Assembly: GCA_012862575.1 (NCBI GenBank)
Contig: BLSF01000003.1
Location: 496,001 to 560,000 of the forward strand
Direction of reading: 5' to 3'
Length of the DNA: 64,000 nucleotides
Source of the DNA: Parietichytrium sp. I65-24A
Lineage: Eukaryota > Sar > Bigyra > Thraustochytrida > Thraustochytriidae
Part shown: positions 20,159 to 30,400 of the stretch, piece by piece
How positions within the stretch are numbered: the first letter of the stretch is position 1
How the letters are laid out: each line of letters begins with the position of its first letter
Position numbers and translations under genes: made by a program
Notes under the pieces: generated by a model
The model's input: the letters and a program-made list of their open reading frames with translations, nothing else
What the model was told of the DNA's origin: nothing
The model's database searches: none

Positions 20159-21451
20159 ATGGCGCGGCGGCGGTCACGGCGACAGAAGAACCCGGCCGCG
20201 GAGAACCCGGCCGCGGAGAACCCGCAAGAGGAGGAGTCCAAGGAGGCGCGCGTACGAGCGGCGGTCCGCGCAAGGGACACGCGCGCGCTGGGCGTGCTCG
20301 CGTGCTCGAGCGGGGGCCTGGGCGCGGACGACGCGGTGCGCCGCGAGGCGTGGGAGGTCATGCTGCGCTCGCGTGAAAGGTGCGGAGATGGAAGCAGGGA
20401 CGAGAAGAGCAGAGAGCAAGTGGAGCGCGAGTGCGGGATGGACATTGCGAGGAGCATGCACCACTTCAAATGCTGTAAGGAGCTGGCGACGGAGAAGAGG
20501 GAAAGACGCAGGGAGGCGCTGTTCGAGGTGATCAGGGCGCTTCTGGCGGGGCACCCGGAGATGCACTATTATCAAGGCTTCCACGACGTGGGCGCAACTG
20601 TATTGCACGTGTTCGACGACCAAGTGGACCGCGCCGCGGCGGTGGTGAGAGAGCTTTCCATGCAGCACTTCAAAGACCACCATGGCGCAGATTTCTCGGT
20701 GACCATTCGCGTGATGGACCTCCTCATGGTGATTCTGCACAAGTTTGACCCGCAGGTGTATGATCTCTTGGTGCAGGCCGAAGTGGGTCCGATGTTTGCG
20801 CTCTCGTGGGTGATCACAGGCTTTGCGCACTCGGTGGAGGACGTCGAGGTGGTTAAACAGCTCTATGACGCATTCATCAGCAACCACCCCATGCTGCCGT
20901 TGTACATGTGTGTAGCCCTCATAACTCGTCCAACTACACGGAAGAAACTGTTCAAGGCCGCGCAAGAGGACTTTTCTATGGCGACGATACATCACTTCTT
21001 GCAGAATGTGGCGCCCCCTGTGATGGAAGTGGACGACAAAAGAAGAGCGCGCAAAGTAAAGAAATGGAAGAAAAAGAATCAGATCAGTGCTGTTGATGGT
21101 TATGTGCGTGGCCAGAGAGTCGCCGAGAGCAAGAAGGAAGAGGAGGAGAACCTCGTTGACGCCCTTGTCATGCGGAGCGTTGGGATGATGAGCTCTTTCC
21201 GCCCCAAAGCTGTAGTAGAAGCCCTGAAGACTGAGCACAATCAAGTACTTCAGCCCGAATCTGTCTTGCATGTGCCCATCGATCATAAGGATATGTGGGT
21301 AGCCTCACTGGAAAGCGTGCCGCCAGAGCCTATCTTTGTGAAGAAGAGAGCCATCCCGTCCAAGCGGTACTTTGCTATCGCTACAGCAGTTGGTGTGGCG
21401 GCTATTCTTGCTTGGCAAGTTCGACAGCGTCTTCCGATTCTTTACGCTTGA
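20159..21451 (+). CDS. TBC1D20/Gyp8-like Rab GTPase-activating protein, tail-anchored
   Basis: The 430-residue protein has a TBC domain at about residues 40-320 and a single hydrophobic segment near the C-terminus (about 405-422, followed by RQRLPILYA). Both dual-finger residues of TBC catalysis are present: Arg98 in DIARSMHHF and Gln139 in HYYQGFHD. The block AEVGPMFALSWVITGFAH, followed by a LYD-FISNHPMLP segment and an ATIHHFLQN segment, closely follows human TBC1D20 and yeast Gyp8 as I recall them. Family members stimulate GTP hydrolysis by Rab1 and Rab18 at the ER. The N-terminus carries an ENPA repeat and basic Arg-rich start. The ATG at 20159 is chosen because the upstream frame begins with GTG. 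A charged insert follows residue ~290 and may be disordered. Confidence 0.85.
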   Translation: MARRRSRRQKNPAAENPAAENPQEEESKEARVRAAVRARDTRALGVLACSSGGLGADDAVRREAWEVMLRSRERCGDGSRDEKSREQVERECGMDIARSMHHFKCCKELATEKRERRREALFEVIRALLAGHPEMHYYQGFHDVGATVLHVFDDQVDRAAAVVRELSMQHFKDHHGADFSVTIRVMDLLMVILHKFDPQVYDLLVQAEVGPMFALSWVITGFAHSVEDVEVVKQLYDAFISNHPMLPLYMCVALITRPTTRKKLFKAAQEDFSMATIHHFLQNVAPPVMEVDDKRRARKVKKWKKKNQISAVDGYVRGQRVAESKKEEEENLVDALVMRSVGMMSSFRPKAVVEALKTEHNQVLQPESVLHVPIDHKDMWVASLESVPPEPIFVKKRAIPSKRYFAIATAVGVAAILAWQVRQRLPILYA

Positions 21452-22459
21452 GTGTGGGCTTGTCGCCCACCTACCAAAGACCATGTATGTTGCTTAAAAT
21501 GCGTCGGATGCACATGTGCAGACTCAGATTGTAGACTCTCTGCTTTGCTGTTTGTAACCATTTGCTTTATACTTTCGATATTTGAATATGAGCAAGGAAA
21601 TGCACGCTTTCTCTTGGAGGCAGAGCAGAAGCAGTGAGTAATAGTAGTAATAACCAAATTATGCCGTGCTAAAACCAAATCTATTCTTCGAATGAAGTCC
21701 CAAGATTGATCGACGACATCAAACTTGAAAGACCTTGTGCATATCAATATCAATATTCTGCTCAACGTGACGCAAAGATTGCTGGACGTTGTTTGTTTTT
21801 CGCAGAGAACTTCACCCCGAGTCTGAATCCTTCAAACTGAGCTGAAAATCGTTGTACACCGAGTGCTGACAGTACTAGCCTGTATTGACCACTTTCAACT
21901 GATGAACTTGATCAGTTGAACTTGATGACCATGAGTGTGCGTGAATCAGTCTGGAGTGGTGTGCATAGCGCTACTAGCTAGCTAGCTACTAGTAAAGGGT
22001 CGTGCCGAGTCACGGCCACCATGGTCTAATAAATAGCAACGCTCGCATCACACACTTTCAGCATCTTTTCTGAGAGTGAGATCTGAATCAACACTTTCTT
22101 GTCTTCCTTGGTACACGACTCGGTCGATAAGGCACACTATTGCTTGCGTCTGACGAATCATGTCAGGCTGGGTAAGCACTCTTTACCGACCCGAACATTT
22201 GGCAGCACATTCATCTACGTGTGTTAGATCTCAGGGAAACATGGTCTTGTACGACACAAACGCGCTTGGAATACACCATAAGGTATTGCAAAGTCAGGAT
22301 CTCTTCTTTTCGGCAAATCATTGATTGATGGTTTGTATGCTCACTAGTTATGTGCCATTGAAACGTATGAAGGTGTATGAACAGAAGAGATGAGCCGACG
22401 AGCAGACCTTAAACTGTGGCGCGGCACGGAAGGAGAAGAAGAAGAAGAAGCGAGAGCAA
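21452..22459. other. Intergenic region upstream of the cPLA2-like gene
   Basis: About 1 kb without a supported gene. It contains a CTAG-rich palindromic patch near 21970-21993 and a purine-rich leader (GAAGGAGAAGAAGAAGAAG) directly before the ATG at 22460, resembling other gene leaders here. Confidence 0.5.
21970..21993. repeat. CTAG-rich palindrome
   Basis: ACTAGCTAGCTAGCTACTAGT-like run made of overlapping CTAG units. Related CTAGTA/CTAGCTAG patches occur at about 455, 50413 and 56641. Confidence 0.7.
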
Positions 22460-24340
22460 ATGAAGTCGGCAGCACTGCTCACGCTGGTTGTGAGCTGCGC
22501 TGCGACGCACGGTCGGAAGCTTGGAGAAGCTGCTCTGCGAAAGTCATGTTTGGCTTTGGCGTTGGCTGATTACCCGAACTTGGACCTTTCAGAGATTGAT
22601 GGGGGAAATCAGGAGAGTGCGCTGGAGATTGTGCAAAAATGGCTCGAAACACTTTTTGCCTCCAAACCCCTGTGCTCAGCCCTGCTTGTTTACTCCGATG
22701 ACGACTTGTATGAAGACGCTTCCGGGAGAATTACTGTGCAAGCGGAGATTAATCCGATTGGGAACTCGTCGGAGTCGAATGGAGCAGCATACTTTCCAGA
22801 GTCAGCGCTCAATCTCAACAACGTTGGTCTAGCCCTGAGCGGGGGAGGGAACAGAGCACTCTCCAGCAACATGGGTCAAATTCGAGCCCTTCAGAATCTC
22901 GGTTTGATGGACAAGGTCGGGTATATCAGCTCCGTCAGTGGTGGGACGTGGGCTGCTTCCATTTTCCAATACTACAAGACTGGAGCCACCAGTGATCAAG
23001 ATCTAGTTGGCGCAGCCACATCTGTTAATTCGCTCACCATGCAAAGCCTCGGAGCCACTCCAGCTCCTCTGGGGGCAACAGCGACGGATGACATTGTAAT
23101 AAAGTTTATTACAATTCTCCTGCTTGGCACCTCCTCCCCTCGGTACTACTGGATCGACTCCATCGCCAGCGTTTACCTCGCTCCGTTTGACGTCGATGGC
23201 AGTAATCTGTTCACGCTCTCACAGGAGACGGAAGATGAAATTAAGGCCGCAAATCCAAGCCTTGCCGGGGAGACATTCTACAAACAGCGTTCAGCTCGTC
23301 CGTTCTGGATTGTCAACACCGCGTCCCTTGGGCCAACATGGGCAAAAGCCGAAGAATCGTTGACCAGCATGCAGTTTACCCCGCTCTACGCAGGTTCGCC
23401 TTTTACCCCGGAAGACTCGCCAAAGAGTTTTTCGGGACGAGTGTTGCCCATCAGCCAAGATCTGTACCTCGGTGGGGGCGTCATTTCGCCATTCGCTTTT
23501 GGAGGCGAGGCTCCTTCTACTCTTGCTGAGCAGAAGGGAGATGTGCCCATGACTTCTCTCAGCATTTCTAAATCCGAGTTTTTGACTCTCAAAAAGGCGG
23601 TTGGAATTAGCAGCATTGCTCCAGCATATTCATTGCAAAACATCCCACTCTTGAGTGGCCTCAATCCATCGTCGAAGTACTGGCCAGTCCTTCCAGCGTC
23701 CAGCACCGAGCCCCAGGAGGCGAAGCAATTCGCCTTTGGGGATGGTGGCAGCATCGAATACTTTGGCATCTTACCTCTTCTCCAGCGAAAGGTCCCGAAG
23801 ATCATCGCAATGTTAAACACGGACGTGCCCTTACCAACAACTGCAGTGTATGATGCATGCAACGCCCAGTCACCGCCGACTCAGGAGGAATACGGCTCGG
23901 ATCTACGCACCCTTTTCGGCCTAACCAAGAGCTCGAGCTCTGCATCACTGAATCACAATGGTGTCTTTGCACCTGAAGCCTTGATGACGCTTCTTTGCGA
24001 GTTGCAGTCCTTGTCAGCGACTGGCGCTCCAACAGTGTTTCGCCAAACACTTGCTGTGCAGGAGAATTCTTGGTGGGGCATTAGCGAAGGTTCCGTGGAG
24101 ATGGTATGGGTTTACCTCGCGTACTCTTCTCAATTTGTGGATGAGCTTCCTTCCGACACAAGAGCCGAGGTAGAGGACGGCACCGCATTCGAGAACTTTC
24201 CGCAATTCAAGACTACAGCACAGAACCCGAATACTTTTATGCAGTACACGAACGAGCAGGTCAATCTCCTCGCAGCTTTCACGGAGTGGACTTTGATGGA
24301 GTCCGCGTCTCTTTTGACAGCATTTTTCGAGGCGGAATGA
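22460..24340 (+). CDS. Secreted cPLA2-type phospholipase / lysophospholipase-like hydrolase
   Basis: The 626-residue protein begins with a signal peptide (MKSAALLTLVVSCAATHG). It carries the two core signatures of the cytosolic-PLA2/phospholipase-B fold. The oxyanion region LALSGGGNRA is followed by the nucleophile elbow SSVSGGTW with Ser160. The catalytic Asp is in FGDGGSIEYFGILPLLQRK at Asp428. These give the Ser-Asp dyad that cleaves fatty acids from glycerophospholipids. The presence of a signal peptide and no membrane segment suggests secretion or residence in the lumen of a vacuole. The ATG at 22460 follows a GAAGAAGAAG leader. The gene ends 192 bp from the convergent IQ-motif gene. The closest type is inferred to be protist cPLA2-like lipases. 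Substrate preference cannot be read from the sequence. Confidence 0.83.
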   Translation: MKSAALLTLVVSCAATHGRKLGEAALRKSCLALALADYPNLDLSEIDGGNQESALEIVQKWLETLFASKPLCSALLVYSDDDLYEDASGRITVQAEINPIGNSSESNGAAYFPESALNLNNVGLALSGGGNRALSSNMGQIRALQNLGLMDKVGYISSVSGGTWAASIFQYYKTGATSDQDLVGAATSVNSLTMQSLGATPAPLGATATDDIVIKFITILLLGTSSPRYYWIDSIASVYLAPFDVDGSNLFTLSQETEDEIKAANPSLAGETFYKQRSARPFWIVNTASLGPTWAKAEESLTSMQFTPLYAGSPFTPEDSPKSFSGRVLPISQDLYLGGGVISPFAFGGEAPSTLAEQKGDVPMTSLSISKSEFLTLKKAVGISSIAPAYSLQNIPLLSGLNPSSKYWPVLPASSTEPQEAKQFAFGDGGSIEYFGILPLLQRKVPKIIAMLNTDVPLPTTAVYDACNAQSPPTQEEYGSDLRTLFGLTKSSSSASLNHNGVFAPEALMTLLCELQSLSATGAPTVFRQTLAVQENSWWGISEGSVEMVWVYLAYSSQFVDELPSDTRAEVEDGTAFENFPQFKTTAQNPNTFMQYTNEQVNLLAAFTEWTLMESASLLTAFFEAE

Positions 24341-24532
24341 ATATAGTCTTTTAAAAAATCTAGTTTGCTGACGACGGGTTCTTCTTTTCGTTTTCAACTT
24401 TCGGCTCGGATGGAATGTAGCAGATGTGATGGGTTCATTGTAAAGTCAAATAAAGTTTGGTGTACATTTACCGCACGGGTGTAAAAAAAATCAAAGTCTC
24501 TTTCAGCAGGCAGTACACAGATTCCTGACTCT
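24341..24532. other. Convergent 3' region between the lipase and IQ-motif genes
   Basis: A short tail-to-tail spacer with a plus-strand AATAAA at 24449-24454, 109 bp after the lipase stop. The IQ-motif gene stop lies at 24533 on the other strand. Confidence 0.6.
24449..24454 (+). promoter_or_regulatory. Candidate poly(A) signal AATAAA of the cPLA2-like gene
   Basis: AATAAA 109 bp downstream of the stop codon, followed by T-rich sequence. Motif-based. Confidence 0.5.
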
Positions 24533-26731
24533 CTACTTGTCAATTGAAGGCAAGCTCACACCGCGTTTGGTTGGTGAGCGTGGTGAAGATCCTTTCCGGC
24601 GCGACGAATCAACTTGGTTGTCCCCTTTGCCATCGTTAAATCGTAGCGCGGGAAGCAAATTCTCATGCTTCGCGATGGAGATCAGTGTAGAACGTAAACC
24701 TCGTGCTCTGCCACGAAAGGCGCTCAGAGTTTCGGATAGCTCTAGTGCGGTGAGCCGGTTCATAGCTTCGTACTCTCCGACTTGCACATTGTTTCGCTCC
24801 ATAGTGTCCACCAGTGTCTGGTGACGATGTGCGTTCCAATGTTTCACAGTAAAGTTTGTCGGGGGAGGCGAGAGGGCCTCAATAGACCTGGCCGTCGAGA
24901 GCCGTGAGCTAGGACTGAGGCACGAGCTTTCTCTCCTACTTGAGGTCCTATTCGATGCGGTTGGTGGCCTTGGGCTCTTGGCAGCTTCCTCGTCCAATTT
25001 GTTCAAAGAGAGTCGAGGCACGTTTCGAGCGCAAAGCATGGCTGGTCTTCGCTGTTTTGGGGCGCGGGGAGACTGGGGCACAGCTACAAGCGCTTGACTG
25101 GCCACTTCTTCTGTAGAGGAGGCAACTTTCGGTGCAAACACGATCCAATCATGTAGAGAGTCCTTCGACGGACCTAGCGTGGAAGCTGTTCTGAATTGCT
25201 CTTCGTTCTGCGTCCGTGCCATTACGCGTTGCACCCATGCATAATGCTCTTCGTCGGCTATTGTCTGCACTGCTTTCTTTTTTTGCTTAATCTGAAGCCG
25301 CTCTTTGAGCAGCTTCTTCCAGTTGTACGAATTACGTATCATGCGCTGAACCCTCTTTGCGGCGGTGGTTTGCTCTTGAAGTGTGCGAGAAATCAATAAC
25401 CGAGCCCGATGGCCGCGAAACACTGTTTGAAGCTTGATCGCGTTGACTTGCTTCTTTTGAAGCTCTACCGCCTCCTCAAAGTCGAGCTGCTGCTGGTTTC
25501 TGAGCTTTCGAAGGTAAGAGCGAAGAGCTCGTTGCAGGACAATTGCAGCGTTTCTGCGTCTCTCCATCTCCCGAATTTGCTCTGCTCTTTCTGCCAAAAC
25601 CTGATCACGAGCTTGCTTGCATAATTCTGCGTAGTTCTTCTTCATGTGTTCCTCATATTTGCTGGAGACTCGCACTGATTCTGATCTCGGCGTCTTTTCC
25701 GCCGTCTTTTCAGAAGCTGCTCGCTGTTTCTCGAGTTTCGCTTTTCGAAACTGAAGAGCCCTTTCACGAAGCCACTGGCGATGTGCCGATTTTCTGTCGT
25801 CATCATCATTGTCAGCTCCATACTGCTGCAAAAAGTTCTTTGCTCTCTCGAGCTTCTGTTCCGCAGTTTCAGGAACTGGAGGTTTCACTACGGGAGGGCT
25901 GAGCTGAGAGCTTCTTTTTTCCACTGTCTTGGCTCTGAGTGGCTCGCTTTTGCTCTTCGTATTTGGTCTGGAAGACATTTCTTCTTCCTTTTGATTTTCA
26001 TTAAATTCATCCGAACTCTTGGCACCTTGAGCTGGTGATTCTGGCTCTGTAGAGCTCACCTCCCGGTAATAAAGCTTTCGCAGGTCACTTGGTACCCCTT
26101 TCCAGGCAACCTGAGTGCTATGTCCTGGCCCGAGGACAGATGGCATACTATTTCTTGGTGACGTTATCCCCGGGATCTGTTTCTCTACCCGATTAGAGGT
26201 GTCGATACTGTCGGGACGCGGTCTTCTCTTGCCGTTCTTGCGTTTTTTGGAGGCTTCCTTTTTAGTGACAGTTTTGTTCAGCTCCACGAAATTCTTCTCG
26301 GATCCAGTCTTGAGGTCTTCCTCGGGAGCGTCTTGAAGGGCCAAGTGTTGCCGATTGATCTCTTTGACAACGAGCCTTTCCTTCTGCTTCTGTTTTTTTT
26401 CAAAGTCTCGAAGCGATGCCCATGCAGGCTTTTGCATTCTGTTGCCGACGAAGTCTTTGAGGTCCTCGTACCGGACCTGTTGCAGCTCATCGGTAAGAGT
26501 TTCGCAGTGGAGATCCAACACTGTAAAACCTCTTGAGGCTCCAGTAAATTCATTGTCTTCAACCCTCTCCCCGATTGAATGTCCGGCGTATGCTTGATTG
26601 TTCACGAGCAAGTCCTCATTTTCTTCTCTGCTTATGCCAAAATGCAGGTCCGCCTTTTCGTCATAGCACCGTATCAGCTCCAGCGCTCTTTTTCTACCTT
26701 CAGCTAGCTTTGCTGCAGCTTCGCCTTCCAT
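24533..26731 (-). CDS. IQ-motif (calmodulin-binding) protein of unknown function
   Basis: The 732-residue single-exon protein has a true ATG at 26731. Three IQ-type helices stand out. The first is at about 395-411 (AAIVLQRALRSYLRK), the second at about 431-447 (AIKLQTVFRGHRARLL), a good IQxxxRGxxxR match, and the third, weaker, at about 457-475 (AAKRVQRMIRNSY). These bind calmodulin or myosin-light-chain-like EF-hand proteins. The regions before (about 120-390) are charged and helical or disordered, with a KKRKNGKRRPRP basic patch. A Ser/Arg/Pro-rich stretch follows at about 560-620. A helical segment near 620-690 (EYEAMNRLTALELSETL) may be another module. No motor, kinase or known enzymatic domain is seen. 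Similar layouts occur in flagellar and cytoskeletal IQ proteins, but I cannot assign one. Confidence 0.75.
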   Translation of the reverse strand: MEGEAAAKLAEGRKRALELIRCYDEKADLHFGISREENEDLLVNNQAYAGHSIGERVEDNEFTGASRGFTVLDLHCETLTDELQQVRYEDLKDFVGNRMQKPAWASLRDFEKKQKQKERLVVKEINRQHLALQDAPEEDLKTGSEKNFVELNKTVTKKEASKKRKNGKRRPRPDSIDTSNRVEKQIPGITSPRNSMPSVLGPGHSTQVAWKGVPSDLRKLYYREVSSTEPESPAQGAKSSDEFNENQKEEEMSSRPNTKSKSEPLRAKTVEKRSSQLSPPVVKPPVPETAEQKLERAKNFLQQYGADNDDDDRKSAHRQWLRERALQFRKAKLEKQRAASEKTAEKTPRSESVRVSSKYEEHMKKNYAELCKQARDQVLAERAEQIREMERRRNAAIVLQRALRSYLRKLRNQQQLDFEEAVELQKKQVNAIKLQTVFRGHRARLLISRTLQEQTTAAKRVQRMIRNSYNWKKLLKERLQIKQKKKAVQTIADEEHYAWVQRVMARTQNEEQFRTASTLGPSKDSLHDWIVFAPKVASSTEEVASQALVAVPQSPRAPKQRRPAMLCARNVPRLSLNKLDEEAAKSPRPPTASNRTSSRRESSCLSPSSRLSTARSIEALSPPPTNFTVKHWNAHRHQTLVDTMERNNVQVGEYEAMNRLTALELSETLSAFRGRARGLRSTLISIAKHENLLPALRFNDGKGDNQVDSSRRKGSSPRSPTKRGVSLPSIDK

Positions 26732-27499
26732 CTCGGTCGCTCCTCAGGCGCGCTCACTTGTCCCCTGTATTTCCTGCGCAAGCTAGTCTTTCGGCACTGG
26801 CATCGTGTCTCGCTTTCCCTCTGCTGCAAAATTCACCTCACCTACAACACCTTCCCTCTCCTTTCACGCCCTTGCTTCTCACGCTCACCTCGATGCCTTT
26901 AATCTCCTCGCGCCGTCTGACCTTTCCCCACTGTCCCCGCTGTCCCACTGTCCCACTGTCCCCGCTGTCCCACTGTCCCACTGTCCCCGCTGATTCACTG
27001 TCCTCGCTGACGCTGTCCTCGAACCTGGTTGTTCCACATCCATGTCGTAGCAATTACTTAGTTTGCGTTAACACTCGCTCGATGAGGTCAGATGTGGAAG
27101 TTCTGTCTATGCTTTATCGGTAGGCCTCCGTAAGACCCCCCACAGTGACTTTTCTCCTTTTCCTATACTGCACTACTCGAGTACAGTAGGAGTGCTTTTC
27201 GAAAAAAATGTGCGTTGAGCACAATGAGCGCTTCTTTTGTTCGCCGTCATCTGGATGCTAGACTTGCTAGTAGACGCAAGTGGGCAAGTGGTGCACATCT
27301 TTGGACACTTTGGACCAAAAGCAACAGAACCAAATAAAAACGTGGAGATAGCATGCAAAGATGAAAGCCGAAAAGGATGACAAAAAGCGAAAAGTGTTTG
27401 AGAATAAGGGGCACAGGAGAGAAAAAGAGAGGAGTAAGCAGTTTTTGGAGTCTCTTAGTTACTAGTGGCGGAGGCAGGAAGTGTGCGGTTGTCGCTTCT
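26732..27499. other. Intergenic: promoter of the IQ-motif gene and 3' flank of SEC24
   Basis: The plus strand is pyrimidine-rich next to 26731, meaning purine-rich on the sense strand of the IQ-motif gene. A short minisatellite follows (26925-27005). A CTCGAG-centred palindrome CTACTCGAGTACAGTAG lies near 27173-27189. No gene is supported. Confidence 0.5.
26925..27005 (+). repeat. Minisatellite with (CCACTGTCC)-type units
   Basis: Alternating near-identical units CCGCTGTCCCACTGTCCCA repeat about four times upstream of the IQ-motif gene. Some copies are exact, indicating recent array expansion. Confidence 0.85.
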
Positions 27500-30400
27500 T
27501 CATCCTCGCATCTGGTTCTGAATGGATGCATGGCATTGGCACAGAAAGTCGTCGTATGGAGGCAGACTCTTGAGTTGAAAGAGGGAGTCTTCTGCGAGGT
27601 TGGCAAGAAGATGCACCTCGTCCGGTGAATGGTATAGGATCACCTGTGTAGAGGTCAAGAGCGGCTCGCTGGAAGCTCGGGGAAAATTAGACTCTGCACG
27701 TTGCAGGGCCTCGATCAAGGTAGCGAGGGCAGAAGAGCCTGGGGCACCCGGAATGGATAGAGCGGCACGGCGCTGGGTGACAGCCTGCAAAGCAGCGTCA
27801 AAGTTAGGAAATCCACACTGATTCACGAAGCGGGCATCGGTAGATTTGGTGATAACCAGAAGTGACGAAAATCCGGTCGAGAGGTAATATGCACAGGGAT
27901 CCGTCTCATCAATGCTGAATGTTGAAGGAGCAAAATTCGGCTTGTTGACAACTTCTCGAGGGAGATCGTCGATCGTCAGTTTCAGCAAAGTCGGGTAGAC
28001 TGACTTCAACAGGCCACTGAGAGGTGCACGCAGAACCCAATTGAACCAATGGCAGCGCAGATCTGCTCTGACAAGAGCGCTCTGCGTGCTGCTTTGATGA
28101 GACTTTAGTGTGTCAATATTTTTGCGCAACGCAGGGCTCTTGAGCATGGCGAGGACGTACAATGGCAGAAGCTTGAGGGCTTCAGGAAGAATGAGTTGCT
28201 GGCTAGTCGGGTTCTTGGCACAGTTTTTCCTGTACGAAGTAAGAATCTCCACGACGGACGAGTTGATTTTTGTATGAACCTGAGCCACGGCAACCGACTT
28301 TTGTAACCTGTCAACGGACTTTCTGGAGATGAAGCCGCAAAGAGCATCGATATCTGCGTTGCGAAAGACGTCTGCAATTTGGGTGGTTACAGGCACCGCA
28401 ATATTGTGCACTCGAACGCGACGTTGGCCTTCTACAGAGGTGTACAAAACTGCACACTGCAGATAAACTTCCTTTTGAGATTCCAGATTTGTTCCGTCGT
28501 GGTCAAGAACTACGATGCACGAATTGTCCTCGTCAATATGGGCCATGTCCAGTTCTCCACCCCTGGACCTTTTAAGACCATTGCCAAGGTATTCATCCAC
28601 GCGAGCACCGCTCGAAACTCGGACTTTGAGAACTGCCTCTAGCGCAGCATTTCGGCGGACAGAGTGCTCAAGAGTCTCTGTAAAACGGGCGCAATTGATC
28701 GTATCAGGCGCAGTAAGAACAGGAAAGCACAGCACGGTCCCACCGCTATTCCCTGAAGGATAGCCCCACATCGCCAAATCCTTGTAGTCATCGCCGAAAG
28801 AATAAAGGTCGATGGAGATCTGTTTCTCGCAGCACAGTCGCGAAATCTGGCCGAAAAATGGGTCATTCCCAATGTCGGATGGCGCGTTATAGAGCTCCGG
28901 CTCCTTGTCGGTGCTGTATGCCTGTGGATTCTCCTTGCGCTGCTTCACTGCCCCCGGTCCTTGCGTCGGGGGCTGTGTCATGAAGAAGCAGAGTTTACCT
29001 CCACATATCGAGAGACCGGCTGTTGCGGCTTGAAGTGCGGTTCCGGTAACGCATGCGTTCGGCTGGTTCAAAGCCTGTTGCTTCAACTGTGGGTCGTTCT
29101 CGTACTTGCTCATTCCAAATTCAGCAATAAGACTTTCTAAAAGCTTGACGAGCTGCTCGCCCTGCTCGCTGACATTGACCGCCAACCTCTGGTCAGGGAT
29201 AGGACAGTACCCTTCCTCAAAGTCAGAAACAATGAGGGTCTTATGCCCGGAGTCGCTAGGAGAATAGAGATCATAGAACTGAACTGCTTCTGCGAATGTC
29301 ATGATGCCTACGCGAGCTCTGGCGCCACCCATAAGGAGAGCTGCGCCACTAATGTGATCCTTGACAAGTTTCAAAATTGATCTCAATATTACACCGCTTG
29401 TGCCAACATGCACTGCGACGTTGGAAACGTCGACAGCAAACAAGGTGATGGGCTGCTGAGGCGGTCTTGAGATGTAGTCTCCCTTCACAACAAAGTCGAC
29501 GCTGCCTTTGGCAAGCTCTGGCTGAGCTGAGGCGCCGTACATGCTGTTGTAATTGCCCTGATAATTTGGTGGAAGCGGATTCTGGAACCCACACAAATTG
29601 CACTTCCACCACCCAGCAGAGTGGTCAAACACGCAGAAGACGTTCACGTAGCCCCTGCATCGGGTGCACCTGGTCGGCCCGCTATCTCCGAGATCAACCA
29701 CGGGAACGGGCTCCTCGCCAGGCATTGGCGGAGCGAACGGATGGATGACGCACGCAAGCGGCATTTTAGACGTGGAAAGCAGCGAGCTGGTTGCAGGGTA
29801 CTGTCCGAGAGTCATGCGCATGAAGCGCGGATTTACATTGCCGTCATCCAACGCTACAAACCTGTCCGTTGCATTAGGAATAAGCTTTTTGCCAGCAACC
29901 AGCGCCTGGCGAGTGTAGAATGGCTCCTGTTCGTTCTTCCGAGATGGACGAGGCATATGAGCAGGATCAATCCGTCTGCTAGGTTGCGCAGCATTGCCCG
30001 CGGGAGCCGCGTTCATGTTTTGCTGGTTCATGTTGTAGCTTTGTTGCGGTACATTTGCAGGAATTGGCGGACCACGTGCCTGAGGAGTGCCTTGGTTCAT
30101 ACCCATCGGTCTCGGAGGTCCGCCGTTCATTCCTGGACTGCCCTGAAAGCCTTGAGAAGGCATCTGCTGCTGCATCATGTTGGGATGCATGCCCATCCCG
30201 CCTTGGCCAGGAGGGCCCCTTGGGCCGCCCTGCATGGGTCTTGGCTGCCCAGGAGGGCCATTTTGCGGTCCGCCGGCCTGAGGCATTCCCATTGGAGCCA
30301 TTGGTCCCCTTGGCCCACCTTGCACCTGCTGCGGAGGCATTTGCCCCCCTTGGAACTGTGGTGGCTGGTTTTGCTGTGACACGAATTGCCCTTGTGGCAT

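Noticed and set aside
20174-21286. Minus-strand frame of 370 codons opposite the TBC gene
   Set aside because: His/Arg/Leu-rich antisense shadow; the plus-strand TBC domain has intact catalytic residues.
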